Under the pieces are notes generated by a model that saw only the letters and a list, made by a program, of their open reading frames with translations, ran no database searches and was not told the origin of the DNA. This document shows positions 46,359-58,311 of a stretch of DNA of 64,000 nucleotides, in pieces. Each line of letters starts with the position of its first letter. Position 1 is the stretch's first letter. Source of the stretch: Adenophora triphylla var. japonica (taxonomy: Eukaryota > Streptophyta > Magnoliopsida > Asterales > Campanulaceae); the NCBI GenBank assembly GCA_022495995.1, contig JAFEMH010002319.1, positions 186,001 through 250,000 of the forward strand. Direction: 5' to 3'. The position numbers were made by a program, and so were the translations under genes.

Positions 46359-46453
<95 letters not shown>
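46359..46453. repeat. Compound (CA)n(TA)n microsatellite in MYB intron
   Basis: About 20 CA units followed by about 27 TA units. The TA half is self-complementary. Length is likely polymorphic and assembly-sensitive. Confidence 0.95.
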
Positions 46454-46455
<2 letters not shown>

Positions 46456-46697
46456 AGTTATTTAAATGATTTTTTTTCCTTTTTATAAGTGTGTGTGCGC
46501 ACACACATATGTAATTTCCTATTATGGTTCCATAATATAACCAAGCCAACTAATCTATATAATGTGCTAAGAAAAACAGTTAATAGAAGATCTTATTAAT
46601 TGCGCCGCCATTATAAAAAAATCAGAAAAAATGTTTTATAGTTTGAATATTGAAGCATAAAGCATTAATTTTAGATGTCATGCTCAAATTTATAAAC

Positions 46698-47328
46698 CAC
46701 AAAATCTGGGGAGGAACGCGTTTCTCCGTAACTTATGAAGAAACGGGGCCCGACTTGTCGCGCGACAAGGCTTCTGGATATCCAGAAGCTTATGAAAGTG
46801 ATATCCAGAAACCTTCAAAATGAATATCCAGAAACTTTGAAAATGTTTCTGGATATTCATTTGATGGTTTCTGGATATACATTTGAAGGTTTCTGGATAT
46901 CCAGAAACCTTCAAAATGAATATCCTAAACTTTCAAAATGTTTTACGGATATTCATTTGATGGTTTCTGGATATACATTTGAAGGTTTCTGGATATCCAG
47001 AAACCTTCAAAATGAATATCCAGAAACATTCAAAATGTTTCTGGATACTCATTTGATGGTTTCTGGATATACATTTGAAGGTTTCTGGATATCCAAAAAC
47101 CTTCTATAAGCAATTTCTGGTCTTGGCCTTGGATTTGGCTTCAAATATATTTTTTTGGATATCCGCCCAAAGGCTTCTGGATATCCGTTCCAAAGCTTCT
47201 GGATATCCAGAACCCTTTGAGACTGATATCCAGAAATTTTTTTCTGGTTATCAAACGCATAGCTTCTGGCTATTAAAAACACGTTTCTCCATAGTTATGG
47301 AGAAACGCGTTTCTCAGCAGACCTACTC
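46698..47328. mobile_element. Mutator-like MITE / foldback element in MYB intron
   Basis: Flanked by 9-bp direct repeats TTTATAAAC (46689-46697 and 47329-47337). Terminal inverted repeats of 30 bp match at 22 positions and share AACGCGTTTCTCC. The inside is a minisatellite with a unit of about 105 bp built around the palindrome TCTGGATATCCAGA; two units carry a perfect 34-bp palindrome centred on GGATATCC (near 46895 and 47000). The 9-bp duplication fits the Mutator superfamily. No transposase. Confidence 0.72.
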
Positions 47329-47455
47329 TTTATAAACATACATTGTGAGCTTAACAACTAAAGAAATATTGAAAGTAATCAAAAATCTAAAATGGGAGTA
47401 AATAATTAGGAAAAAAAATATATTGTTTTCAAAGATTTATCATGAAAAGAAATAC

Positions 47456-47860
47456 TTGTGTTCTTCCTCACTCCAGGGGACTCCCTTTCTATTAATTTGG
47501 CCATCCGTTTCCATTTGCTGATTTGAAGATGTTCCTTGTCCATTTTCGGCAGCTTTTAAGTCACCTTGATTATTATCTTTATACTCGGGTGGATCAATGA
47601 GACTAGCTTCTATCATTTCTATATCATCTATCAGAGCTTGATAGTGGGTTTTGACATGCTCAATTATTTTTAAAAGGAACCCTAGAAGCAAGATTCTCAA
47701 AGAAATTAGGACAAGAAGGATCTAATTCGGATAAAGAATCCTCGAATATCTTATTCTCTTCAAAACTCCACACTATGTGATCTTCATGTAATTGCGGCGG
47801 TGAGGAATTAAAAATGGAATCATATCTATGTGCATGTAGAAAACCTTCCCATTCTTCCAT
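47456..47860 (-). CDS. MYB gene B, exon 1 (frameshifted)
   Basis: ATG 47860, MEEWEGFLHAHRYDSIF; R1 SANT repeat, linker with TSSNQQMETDGQ, and the first residues of R2. A T run one base longer than in gene A shifts the frame after SRVPFK. A TATA box (minus, 47939-47932) lies about 72 bp upstream. Confidence 0.72.
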
Positions 47861-47931
47861 TCTTGTTTGTTCTTGAATGAAAGACCGAGACTTCTTAACA
47901 CCTTTTGATTTTGTTGTTTTAATTGCAAGTT

Positions 47932-47939
47932 ATTTATAT
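47932..47939 (-). promoter_or_regulatory. TATA box of MYB gene B
   Basis: TATAAATA on the minus strand in the context CATATATAAATAAC, same position as in gene A. Confidence 0.5.
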
Positions 47940-48744
47940 ATGATAATTTCTAAACGTTGCAATACATTTTGTTTTTGAAAATAGTATCTAGACGAGATTT
48001 AATTTTGGATTTGAAATTTTATTGAAAGACATTTATTTGAAAGGGATAGGATTAACTAACTTGGAAAATTATTAATGATATGAAAATTAAACATTTCTAA
48101 ATACAAAATTTGGACAATTAATCTCTACGGTCACTATTCGTTTATGTCCAAATTATGATTAATTACTCAAGTTATCTTGAATTCATTTCTATGATCATGT
48201 TAAATTTCAATTTTCCAACACTTCCCTTATTTTCATTATTTTCCAATTTTTCTTCCATTCTCATAATAAATGTTGAGATTTTTTGTTCGTTCTAAAATAA
48301 ATGGCACATTTCTAAATATGTAAATAGAATATGTGCAATGTATCCTTACACAAATAAAAAATATACTGTATTTTTTTTAAATAGGTAAATCAACTGCTAC
48401 ACTTATTATTATGTAAATGTGAAAATATAATTTTAAACAAATTACCAAAATAGGTTTCACGTTTCTACAACGTGGGATCTGCATTTCAATTTCTTTCACC
48501 TTATATACATCTTATTTAATGTACTGTTGTTTTAAAAACAACTCATTATGAAGTAAAAATATAAATTAAAATTTAAAATTTAAGATTTATGATATTTGAG
48601 TTTCGGTGTACATTTATGGTTGTGAATATTTTATACCCCTATTATTATTAAAACTATGTTCAAGATATTCCCTATAGGATATTTGTCATGGATCAAATGA
48701 ACAAGGAATAATTATTAAAATATGTAGTGTACTTTACCCTAGTT

Positions 48745-49073
48745 TTCAAATAATGGAATGAACTCGTTAACGACAAATATGCGTAATGCACTTTTATATT
48801 TGTTATAAAATAATGCAAGAAACTTTTTTATACATACGCTGTTACTATTGAAGCTAGTAACGAGGCACTGCCATGATGACGCCACATCAGTGACACGTCA
48901 TTGTTTGTGATTTTGATGATGTGTCACTAACGTGGCATTGACATAGAAACGCCACACCAGCAAATTCGTTGACGTCATAAGAAAAAGAAGTTTGTTGCAC
49001 TATTTGATAACAAGTACAAAAGTACGTTATCCATATGTGTTGTTGTTAATGAGTACGTTGCATTATATGAAGG
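48745..49073. mobile_element. MITE-like inverted-repeat element, unit B copy
   Basis: Counterpart of 20575-20906, same arms and central hairpin, differing by scattered substitutions. Confidence 0.5.
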
Positions 49074-49889
49074 AAAAAAAATATGAAAATCCATTTAGTA
49101 ATTATATGTTTACAAAAAGAGAGAACCCCAAGAGGAGTTCTTTCATGTATTTTGTATAGAAATGCTTAATATCTTCTTATATAGTCATGGAAAATGTTTT
49201 CTTTCATTTCCAAAGGTTATGTTTTCTTACATTCCGTACAAAAAAAATTTCTATATATCTAAATATACTTTGAAAAAAAAACAATTTACAATTTTTATTT
49301 TTTTTTAAATGGGAAGAGAGTTCTTGCACACAAATGACATTTCCTAATTTGGTTCCATAAAATCACCAAGCCACTTAGTCTATAATGTGAAAAGAAAAGA
49401 AAAGAAAAGATAACAAAATATATACAATAACTAGTTTTATTAGAATTTTTCTTATTGGTCGTGATCCGGAGAAACACCCTAGAAGAACTCCTTGGTTCTC
49501 CTAGGATCTACATTCGGGTCGACCCAACTAGCCCATTTACTCAACCCTTTCTCATCTATAGTAAAACTTGGACAAAATAGTTCAATTATCAAGCCAAATT
49601 AAGCAAAAAGAGAAATCTACAAGACTTCAACATAGAGAAATAAATGATTTCATTGGATTAGAGTAAACAAACTAACCTTTTGAGCTGAGACATGTTTCGT
49701 CTGATATGCCAAGAACAACGATCGTGGTGGCTCATAACACTTGAACAAGGACATAATATTACTTGAACAAGAACATAGAGGGTGTTGGGAATCCTTTTAG
49801 GATTCAATCAGACGTAGGGAGCAATTTATGTTTAAATAAGCTCTCAAGAATATATTTCTGTTTTTGAGTTATTGTGATATGCACAGTGT

Positions 49890-50075
49890 TCCGTTTATAG
49901 AGTCATTAATCACCTCTAACGGTCACAAAGAATGGTTACTTCTCAAAAATCTCTAACGGCTAGTGAGTTGAAAATAAAAACGGCTTATTTTTCAAAAAAT
50001 CTCAATAGTTAGTTAATTATATCTTTTTGAAAATAAGAACGACCAACTTTTCGAAAAGCTTAACGGTTAGTGAAG
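49890..50075 (-). promoter_or_regulatory. Promoter-like block or old LTR fragment, unit B
   Basis: Counterpart of 21719-21905. TCTAACGGTCA and TCTAACGGCTA are conserved; the TATA word on the minus strand reads TATAAAC. Confidence 0.38.
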
Positions 50076-51154
50076 TGATTATAGCTTTTTGAAAATAATT
50101 ATTGTTTATCGCACACTTCTAATGGTTAAAAACTTACTAATCAAGCAAAACTACAACAAAACTATGCGATGTGCCACACTCTTAGGCCCCTTCAACATCT
50201 TTAATTTGGCTTTGCTTAATTATTTGACTATTTTTTATTATAAAAATATAAAAGAAAGAATATATACTTATAGGTGCTCCGCAAGAACTAATTAGCTCTT
50301 GTGAACCTAGATTTCCTACCTTGCCTTTATTTATTTCTTCTCTCTCTAAATTTTAATAAAAAATACAGAACTTACATGAGTTGACTTGATGAGTCAAATG
50401 CAGCATTTTTTCTTATTCTTTTTTCTTTTTCTGACAAGTGCAAGTGAGATTATACTAGTTTTGAGAAGATTTGTCTAAAAAGTTCAAACTCAGCTTCGAA
50501 CGAAAAGTGTATACATGAGTTGATTCAAAGTATCAACTCTAGGAAGTCACTAATGGCTCCCATCCCCGGTCAAATCTTATAATAAAATAATTTCAATAAA
50601 TTTTTTTTTTTTTTACTTTTGACAAAATTTCATTTGTATTGCATGCATTCACCTTTTGTAATAGAATTATTTATCCAACTATTTAACATGTGTCACCATT
50701 TTATTTTGTATTGGACGAATATTGTAAGAAGAGAGGGTTTGGACGATTTGGATGTTTTTGGAGCTCGATTTTCGGTATTAAACGACAATTTTAGCTTCAT
50801 ATTTCTTTTCATTAAGATCTCAACCCTATCGGCCCCTCCATAGTTCCAAGCAAAAACCGTCATTCATTTTGATGCTTGTTCTATTTACTGTTGTTGGATT
50901 TGCGATTGCTGCAGCAGATTGCGTTTTAAGGTGGTTAAACTGTATTAACCTAACCATATAGAATGAGACTCCAAACGTTGTGGATTGTCATCTCATTCTT
51001 TCTTCCTCATGAAATTAAGTAATCATTCTTCTTTTAAAATAAATAAATAATAAACATAAGAAAGAAAGAAATAAAGAACATAAGATAAAATAGGTCAAAT
51101 TTTGCTTGATGGGCATGTGCATCTAAAAGTATAATGATTTAATATTATGGATAC

Positions 51155-52396
51155 TGTTAGGACCTAACTTTGATCAAAGTCTTAGTTAGTTGGTTTTGAT
51201 AAAGGAATATATATATAGAACAGGGTTTATATCAAAAGAGGAAATCTGTTATATTCATCTTTCAGTTTATCTGACAGCTATGAGTCTGACAGCTATGATT
51301 CTATCTTATACAGTGGTTACATTCAACCAATAACATGAATCATATTCCCTCTCTTAGCTATCAAGATCATCAAGTGCATCTCAGTCCTAATTAGAGAACA
51401 TATCTGATAGCTAAGCCTCAGTATGATCTGACAGCTATGACTTCATTCCCTCTGATAGCCATCACTTTGTCTCATTCTCTGCTACCACAATCTCAACCAA
51501 GGTGGAACCTGGATCTTCACAGCTGTCAAGTTCACCATTGAAGACCAATGAAGACCACTGAAGACCTTCTGGAAGCTCTCAGCTCAAGCCACAGCTCAAG
51601 CCAGCTCATGAAGACCTGCAAGTGGACAAGTGGGGCAAAGACCAGTCAAGGCTCATTAATGTAGCTGCAACAGTCATATTCCAACGGCTACATTGAAGGG
51701 TATAAATAGAGGAGTTCATCCTCTACACAAAATACCCTTGAAAAATACTTTTTTTTCACAGTCCAAAACCTTTCCCTTACACCCACACACACCTCCTGTA
51801 ATCCACACACACACTCACCAATCCCTACCCTTCAAACCCTGTTGCAAACCAAAACCTTCACCCCTAAACCTCTGCTTCAACAACAAACAACCCTAGTGTG
51901 TTAATTCACAAATTCCAAAATCCTAAGACTGTACTTTAGGTGTAGAATTAGTTTGTAAACACTCAAGACTGTACTTTGAGTGTATTAATTGTTTTGTAAA
52001 AATCTTGAGACTGTACTTCATGTTGTAAAAACACTTAAGACTGAACTTTAAGTGTATCCCTACTTGACTGTACTAATTAGGAAGAGGAAGTTCAAGGAAC
52101 TTACCTAAATCAATCATTTGTAATTCTTGTTGATTAAAGATTATAATAAAATTGATCTCACTTGTCAAGATTAACAGTGGGGGTGGATGTAGGAGGAGTG
52201 AACTCTGAACCACTTTAAATTCTCTGTGTTATTATATTTCTGCAAACACATTCACACACTTGCATTATTTATTTGTGTTTTTTGTCCTATCATTATTTCA
52301 AGCTTCACTTATTCCGCTGCACAATTCAACAAACATCTGACAGCTAAGCCAAACCATAGATGTCTGATCATCTACATATCAACAAAGGGCCTTTCA
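51155..52396 (+). repeat. 5' LTR of element 3
   Basis: TGTTAGGACC to CCTTTCA, 1242 bp. MSA motif at 51680-51690, TATAAATA from 51701, five TGACAGCT words (51272, 51287, 51429, 51521, 52338). Confidence 0.92.
51680..51708 (+). promoter_or_regulatory. LTR promoter core of element 3: MSA motif plus TATA box
   Basis: TCCAACGGCTA followed 10 bp later by TATAAATA, as in elements 1 and 2. Confidence 0.6.
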
Positions 52397-52398
52397 AT

Positions 52399-52410
52399 TG
52401 GTATCAGAGC
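52399..52410 (+). other. Primer binding site, element 3
   Basis: TGGTATCAGAGC two bases after the LTR. Confidence 0.9.
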
Positions 52411-52464
52411 TTGTCTTCGCATTCAAAGTCTAACAACTTGTGAAGGATCCTCTTCAAACCCACC

Positions 52465-54746
52465 ATGCCTCAACCAAGGAGAAATAATGAGAAAGACATC
52501 CCACACATTGATGACTGTGGATCTTTTGAGATCTATGCATCAAAAATAAAAACATACCTTGATGCAAACAGTATATGGAACTGGTATGTTCTAGAGAATG
52601 AAGTGTCCTACCCAACTCAAATCTGTATTGATGGAGGACCTAGTAAGACCAAATCCCCAGAAACATGGTCTGAATCTGAAAAACAATTGATCAGTGCAAA
52701 CTTAAAGGTCAAAAACATTCTTCAAAAGAGTGTAAATGACTCACTAGCACAAGAAATAGCTAAGGAACCAAATGCCAGATCAGCATGGGCTCTCATTCAA
52801 ACAAAGTTCACTAAGCACACCAGTGTCAGGACACAAAATTTGTATAACTTGCTTAGGCAATTAGACAACTTCAAGTTCTATCCTGGAGAAAAAGTGAGTC
52901 TTTGCTCAACCAAGGTTTGAAAACCTTGTTAGATCTATTGCTGACCATGGAAAAACCTTTGAACAACAAGATCTCTGCCTCAAGATATATTCTAATCTCC
53001 CACAAGAATATGAAAAGGTAGCACTACCTATTAGAGAAGGATCTGAATGGAGCACAATGACAGTTGAACAGTACTTTGGAAAGCTTGAAGCTTATGAACT
53101 GGAAGGTATGATAAAAATTCAACCAGTTCCTACCATTTCACAAACATTAGCCTTAACTGCTCAAGAAACTGTCCACAAACCAATCACTCACCAAGACATT
53201 GAGACCATTGTCAACAATGCCCTTCAAAAGATAAACATCAGCTCCAAACCTGTCAGCAAACAGATTTCTCAAGAAGACATTCCAAGTCTCATGTCCATGG
53301 CTGTCAGAAATGCCATGAAATTTCAAAAGAAATCTTTTGACAAAAAATACAACCCTTCCACATCTAATTCTCAACAAGACAGCTACAAGAAGACAATTGA
53401 GTGCTTCAACTGTGGAAAGCAAGGACATTACTCATCTGATTGTCCTGAACCAAGGAAGCCTAGGGATAATCAGACAGCTAAGAAATTGACTTACTCAAAA
53501 GAGATCATTCACAGTTCCAGGTGCAACTGCTTAAATTGTTCCAAAAATAAAAATGACAAAAACAAGGAGCAAGTTATGATTGCTGATTCATCAAAGTTCA
53601 GTGATGAAGAGTATGTGTCAAGTGATGATTCTGACAATGAAGGAGAAGAGGCCATGCTATGTCTTATAGCTGAAGATGAGGAAGAATCAGACAATGAGGA
53701 AGAATCGGACCATGAGGAAGAAATGGAAGCACTTGCTGCTGCAGATGAACTGAAAGAGGTACATGATTTTAACTCTTTAAATATTGATGGTTTCAAACAA
53801 TTAGTTTGCACTCTTTTAATTCAAACCAAAAAACAAAAAACTAGCTTTGCTTCACTGGTCAATGAGAACCTTTCCCAAACCTCAAACATTGACACCCTCA
53901 CAAAAACCAATTCTGAGCTTGAGAAAGCATGTCAAGGGCTAAGAGATCAATGCTTCATGCTTGAAAAACAAAACATGGATCCGACAAAATGAGGCATCCA
54001 ATACTCAAGAAAACTGTCAAAGACTCACAATTCTTGAAAAAGAAAATGAGGCTCTTAAAAAGAAAATAGATTCATGGAACATGTCAAGCAAAGCATTATC
54101 CCTTTTCACCTACACCCAAAGATGTCCGAGTGACAAAACAGGGATTGGTGCTGATGATCATACACAAAAGGTGTGCACTCCTCCCACTGGTGAAAGGGCC
54201 ATTGAAAAAATGGTTCTAGAAAACCTAAGTTCTGGCAGCTATCAAACTCAAACCTATCCTGTTCAAACCAAGGGAAAATCAAAGGAGATCTTACCTGGTC
54301 CTAGTCACTCAAACAAAGGACCAATTAAAATTCAAGGAAGCAAGTATATTTGGGTTCAAAAAGGGGCCAATATACAAAAAGAAATTGAGTTGCAAAAGGA
54401 TGCTAGACAGCCAAGCCCTGACAGACAGCCAAGGCCTGACAGACAGCCAAGATCTTCCAAACCAAATAGAACCCCAAGGCAACAAATATTCTATAACAAA
54501 CATAGGTACACCAAACAACAAAAACCTCAATGGCAATACTCAAATGGAAGAAGTCATGCAAGTCAAAATGACTCTCCCAGATCATCCTTTTCAAATAACT
54601 TACAGTTTCAACCCCAATATAACAACCCAAATCACTTCTTCAATCCATCCCAATCCACTGTCCTCACACCTTACATGATGCAAATCATGTCATATTACCA
54701 TACCCTAAACCAGTTCTTCAAAAAGGGATCAATAAACAAAGCTAGG
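52465..54746 (+). pseudogene. gag: gag of element 3 (two frameshifts)
   Basis: Best-preserved gag in the window. ATG 52465, MPQPRRNNEKD. Capsid region; an extra T near 52905 shifts the frame after GEKVS. Frame 2 then runs to 53992, with the CX2CX4HX4C knuckle CFNCGKQGHYSSDC (53402-53443), a Cys pair in HSSRCNCLNCSKNK and a long acidic stretch. A one-base insertion near 53980 moves to the third frame: coiled-coil continuation, then a basic tail with RQPRPDRQPR-type repeats. The last shared codon AGG is 54744-54746. Without splicing, gag would run on to TAG 54828-54830. Confidence 0.87.
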
Positions 54747-54822
54747 GTTCCAAACAAAAACCAATCCTTTGGACCTAAAAGAATAAAAAGGGGTACCATA
54801 AAATTTACTTTCTGTTTTGCAG
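54747..54822 (+). other. Putative gag/pol mini-intron, element 3
   Basis: 76 nt, begins GTTCCAAAC, ends CTTTCTGTTTTGCAG, phase 0. The gag frame (starts at multiples of three) and the pol frame (multiples plus one) become one frame only if it is removed. Confidence 0.57.
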
Positions 54823-57800
54823 GTACCTAGGAAAGGACTCTGGTATTTAGATAGTGGTTGTAGTAGACATATGACCTTCAATAAAGACTGGTTGCAACAA
54901 TATTCCCCTAAAAATGGTCCAAATGTAACCTTTGGTGACAATTCCCAAGCTAAGGTCAAAGGATCAGGAAATCTTATTACAAAAGATATCATTTTTACAA
55001 ATGTGTCTTATGTAGAAGGTCTCAAACACAATTTGATTAGCATCAGTCAAATCTGTGATAAGGGATATCATGTTGTTTGCACTAAGGATAAATGTATTGT
55101 TAAAGATAAAAGCAATAAAGTCATTTTGACTGGTTCAAGAAAAGGAAATCTCTATTGCTTAAACTTAGAGATTGTGGAATCCTCAAATGCTCACTGCCTT
55201 CTATCTTTTAGTCAATCTGATATGTCATGGATTTGGCACAAAAGATTGGCTCACCTTAACCATAAAACCATCTCCAAGCTTGCAAACTCAAATCTAGTCA
55301 GAGGTCTTCCAAATATTCCATTCAAGAAGGACAAACTTTGCAAAGCATGCCAATGTGGGAACCAAAAGAGATCTTGATTCAAGCCCAAGACCAGATTGGA
55401 CACCTCAAGACCTATTGAACTACTTCATATGGATCTCTTTGGACCCATAAGGACAAGATCTTTAGGAGGAAAGAGATACTCCCTAGTTGTGGTTGATGAC
55501 TACACCAGATTCACTTGGATCATTCTTCTTGAATCCAAAAGTGACACCCTTAGTTGTCTGACAAAGCTGTTCAATAAAATTCAAAATCAAAAAGGGACAT
55601 CCATTGTCAAGATCAGATCTGATCATGGAAAAGAATTTGAGAACACAGGAGTAGAAGAGTATTGTGATTCAAAAGGTATTGATCACAATTTTTCAGCCCC
55701 AAGAACACCCCAACAAAATGGTGTTCTTTGAAAGGAAAGAATAGAACAATTTGTGAAGCAGCAAGGACAATCTATGTCAGAACACAATCTCCCAAAGTAT
55801 TTTTGGGGTGAAGGCATCACCTGCTGTGTATGTTCAAAATAAAACACTAATCAACAAATTCCGTAAGAAGACTCCATATGAGCTATGGAATGACAAAGTT
55901 CCTACCATTTCATACTTTCACGGCTTTGGAAGTAGATGCTTCATTCACAACAATGGCAAAAATAATTTGGACAAATTTGACTCCAAATGTGATTAAGGAA
56001 TCTTTCTTGGATAATCTAACACAAGCAAAGCCTATAGGGTTTACAAAAAAAGAAGACTTGTTGTAGAAGAATCAATTCATGTAGACTTTGATGAAAACAA
56101 TGATCAAAGTCACACTGAATTATGTGATTTTGATGAATCTATTGGGAATTCAGACAATGCTCCTGAGGTTTCTCCTGTTCATGACCCTTCAAACCTCAAT
56201 CCTAAAGAAAACTCACCTTCCCTTCCCTATATGGTGCCCAAAAACTCTAACTCTCATCCCACTTTGTCTGACAGCCAAGAATCCCTTCTCAACAGCAAAG
56301 GTGCATCTGACAGCCAAGGTGCACCTAATAGCCTACCTTCATCAAGTCATCAAAATTCCATTGAAAAAGACCCTATCCAACCTTGTGACAACTCCTCTCA
56401 TTCAATTCCTCAAACTGAAACCATTACCCACATCATTCCTCCAAACAAAAATATCTATATTGACCTACCTATACATAAAATGGACATACATCCTAACTTG
56501 CCTGTTCTTGACTTTCTAATGAGTGCCTTCATCTCTCAAATTGAACCCAAAAAGATAAATGAAGCACTCCAAGATGCCGATTGGATAGAAGCCATGGAAG
56601 AAGAATTAGAGCAATTTGAAAGGAACAAAGTGTGGCAACTTGTTCCTAAACCAAGAAACCAAAGCTGTCATTGGAACAAGATGGGTTTTTAGAAATAAGA
56701 TGAATGAAGAAGGTGTTGTAGTAAGAAACAAAGCTAGACTGGTTGCTCAAGGATACGAGACAAGAAGAAGGTATTGACTATGATGAGACTTTTGCTCTGT
56801 TGCAAGACTTGAAGCTATTAGGCTATTTCTTGCCTATGCCTCATTCAAGAAGATGAAAGTATTCCAAATGGATGTCAAGAGTGCATTTCTGAATGGAGTC
56901 TTAAATGAAAAGGTTTTTGTATCTCAACCCCTGGATTTGAGCACCCAAAGTTTCACGATCATGTGTACAAATTGGACAAAGCATTGTATGGACTTAAACA
57001 AGCACCAAGAGCTTGGTATGATACTCTATCTAGATATCTCCTTGGCAAAGGATTTACCAAGGGCCATATTGATAACACTTTGTTTATCAAGAAATATGGA
57101 GATGATCGGTTGCTCATTCAAGTCTATGTTGATGACATCATTTTTGGTTCATCAAATGAGGAATTATGCACCGAATTTGGAGATATTATGAAAGACCGGT
57201 TTGAAATGAGCATGATTGGTGAGCTTAATTTCTTCTTGGGTCTTCAAGTCAAGCAAATGAAGGAAGGAATCTTCATTAACCAAGCTAAATACACAAGGGA
57301 TATGATCAAGAAGTTTGACATGCAACCGCTTCCCCGCCAAAACTCCCTTGTCAACCACAACCAAACTTCATGCCGATCCAGTATGGTCAAAGTGTAAATC
57401 CAACACTTTACGTAAGTTACATTGGATCTCTCCTTTATGTAATGACTTCAAGACCTTACATTATGTTTAGTGTCTGTCTTTGTGCTAGATTTCAAGCCAA
57501 TCCCAAGGAATCTCATCTCTCTCATTGTCAAGAGAATTTTGAGATATCTCAAAGGAACCCCCGATTTTGGCTTGTGGTATCCCATTGAATCCCCATTCTC
57601 TCTAATTGGATTCACCGACTCGACTATGCTGGATGCAATCTAGATAGAAAATCCACAAGTGGTGGATGCCGGTTTATTGGTTCAAGAATCATCTCATGGT
57701 TAAGCAAAAGCAAACCTCGGTAGCCACCTCAACAGTGAGGCCGAGTATATTGCCGCAGCTTGTGTTGTTCTCAAATTCTCTATCTTAAAAGCCAACTTCA

Positions 57801-58068
57801 AGATTTTGGAATAGAATTGTCTAACATTCCCATCTTCTGTGACAACTCAAGCACTATTGCCATGACAGAAAACCCTGTCCAACACTCAAAAGCAAAGCAT
57901 ATTGAGGTCAGACATCACTTCATCAGAGACCATGTTGAAAAAGGGAATATCAACCTAGCAAAAGTTTGTACTGAGGATAATGTCTCTGATATTATAACAA
58001 AAGCAATGGATGAAAAGAGAATTGAGATGTTAAGAGCAATGCTAGGCATGATCAACTTACCAAAATGA
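54823..58068 (+). pseudogene. pol: pol of element 3: protease, integrase, RT, RNase H (broken)
   Basis: Protease LDSGCSRHM near 54848. GAG-pre-integrase with CKACQC; TGA at 55376 replaces a Ser codon. Integrase core 55396-55731 has MDLFG and RSDHG; the Glu region is frameshifted just after QQNGV. Several one-base indels occur between 55730 and 56000, near 56680, at 56755-56800 and near 56930. [11 protein letters not shown] (56870), then the frame with YVDD at 57125-57136. RNase [28 protein letters not shown] (57841-57930, broken here by description only) precedes the terminal TGA at 58066-58068. A one-base change or indel occurs every 100-200 bp in RT. Confidence 0.84.
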
Positions 58069-58311
58069 AGATTTTTATTCATTAAAGGAAAAACATCTCC
58101 TATGGCTGCTGTCAACAATATGGCATCTGACAGCTAACCCTTTCACCAAACCAAAAACTTCATAGATATCAAACCAAATCACTCTCATACCTTACAATAA
58201 AACTTAAAACACCAAACATCAAACATAAACACAAATCCACTCATCAAAAGCTTCACTATCTTCCTTCCCATCACAGCTAGCCCTCCTGAATGTTTTGACA
58301 GCTAAGGATTG

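Larger units (their letters stand above)
45095..47860 (-). pseudogene. MYB gene B: DIVARICATA-like two-repeat MYB (probably non-functional)
   Basis: Exon 1 (47860-47456) and exon 2 (45572-45095) encode a plant SHAQKYF-class MYB transcription factor. R1-type SANT: WSFEENKIFEDSLSEL ... IEHVKTHYQALIDDIE. R2 spans the intron: KGVPWSEEEHK, then [35 protein letters not shown]; the usual SHAQKY(F) reads SNAQKYY. The C-terminus is Thr/Pro/Ser-rich and ends ASPTNWF. DNA-binding nuclear regulator by family. Two lesions: one extra T in exon 1 at about 47666-47672 relative to gene A, and TG instead of AG at the expected acceptor (45574-45573). The 1883-nt intron holds a microsatellite and a MULE-like MITE. 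Confidence 0.78.
47861..51154. repeat. Unit B of the tandem duplication: upstream DNA of MYB gene B
   Basis: 3.3 kb of AT-rich non-coding DNA, the uninterrupted counterpart of unit A (6649-6758, 19808-21931, 43709 to about 44835). Contains copies of the inverted-repeat element and of the promoter-like block. Interrupted at 51155 by element 3. No gene seen. Confidence 0.88.

Noticed and set aside
46690..47335. Open frames on both strands across the palindromic repeat region
   Set aside because: They are products of the repeat (GGATATCC units read as SGYP-like protein) and have no counterpart outside the MITE.
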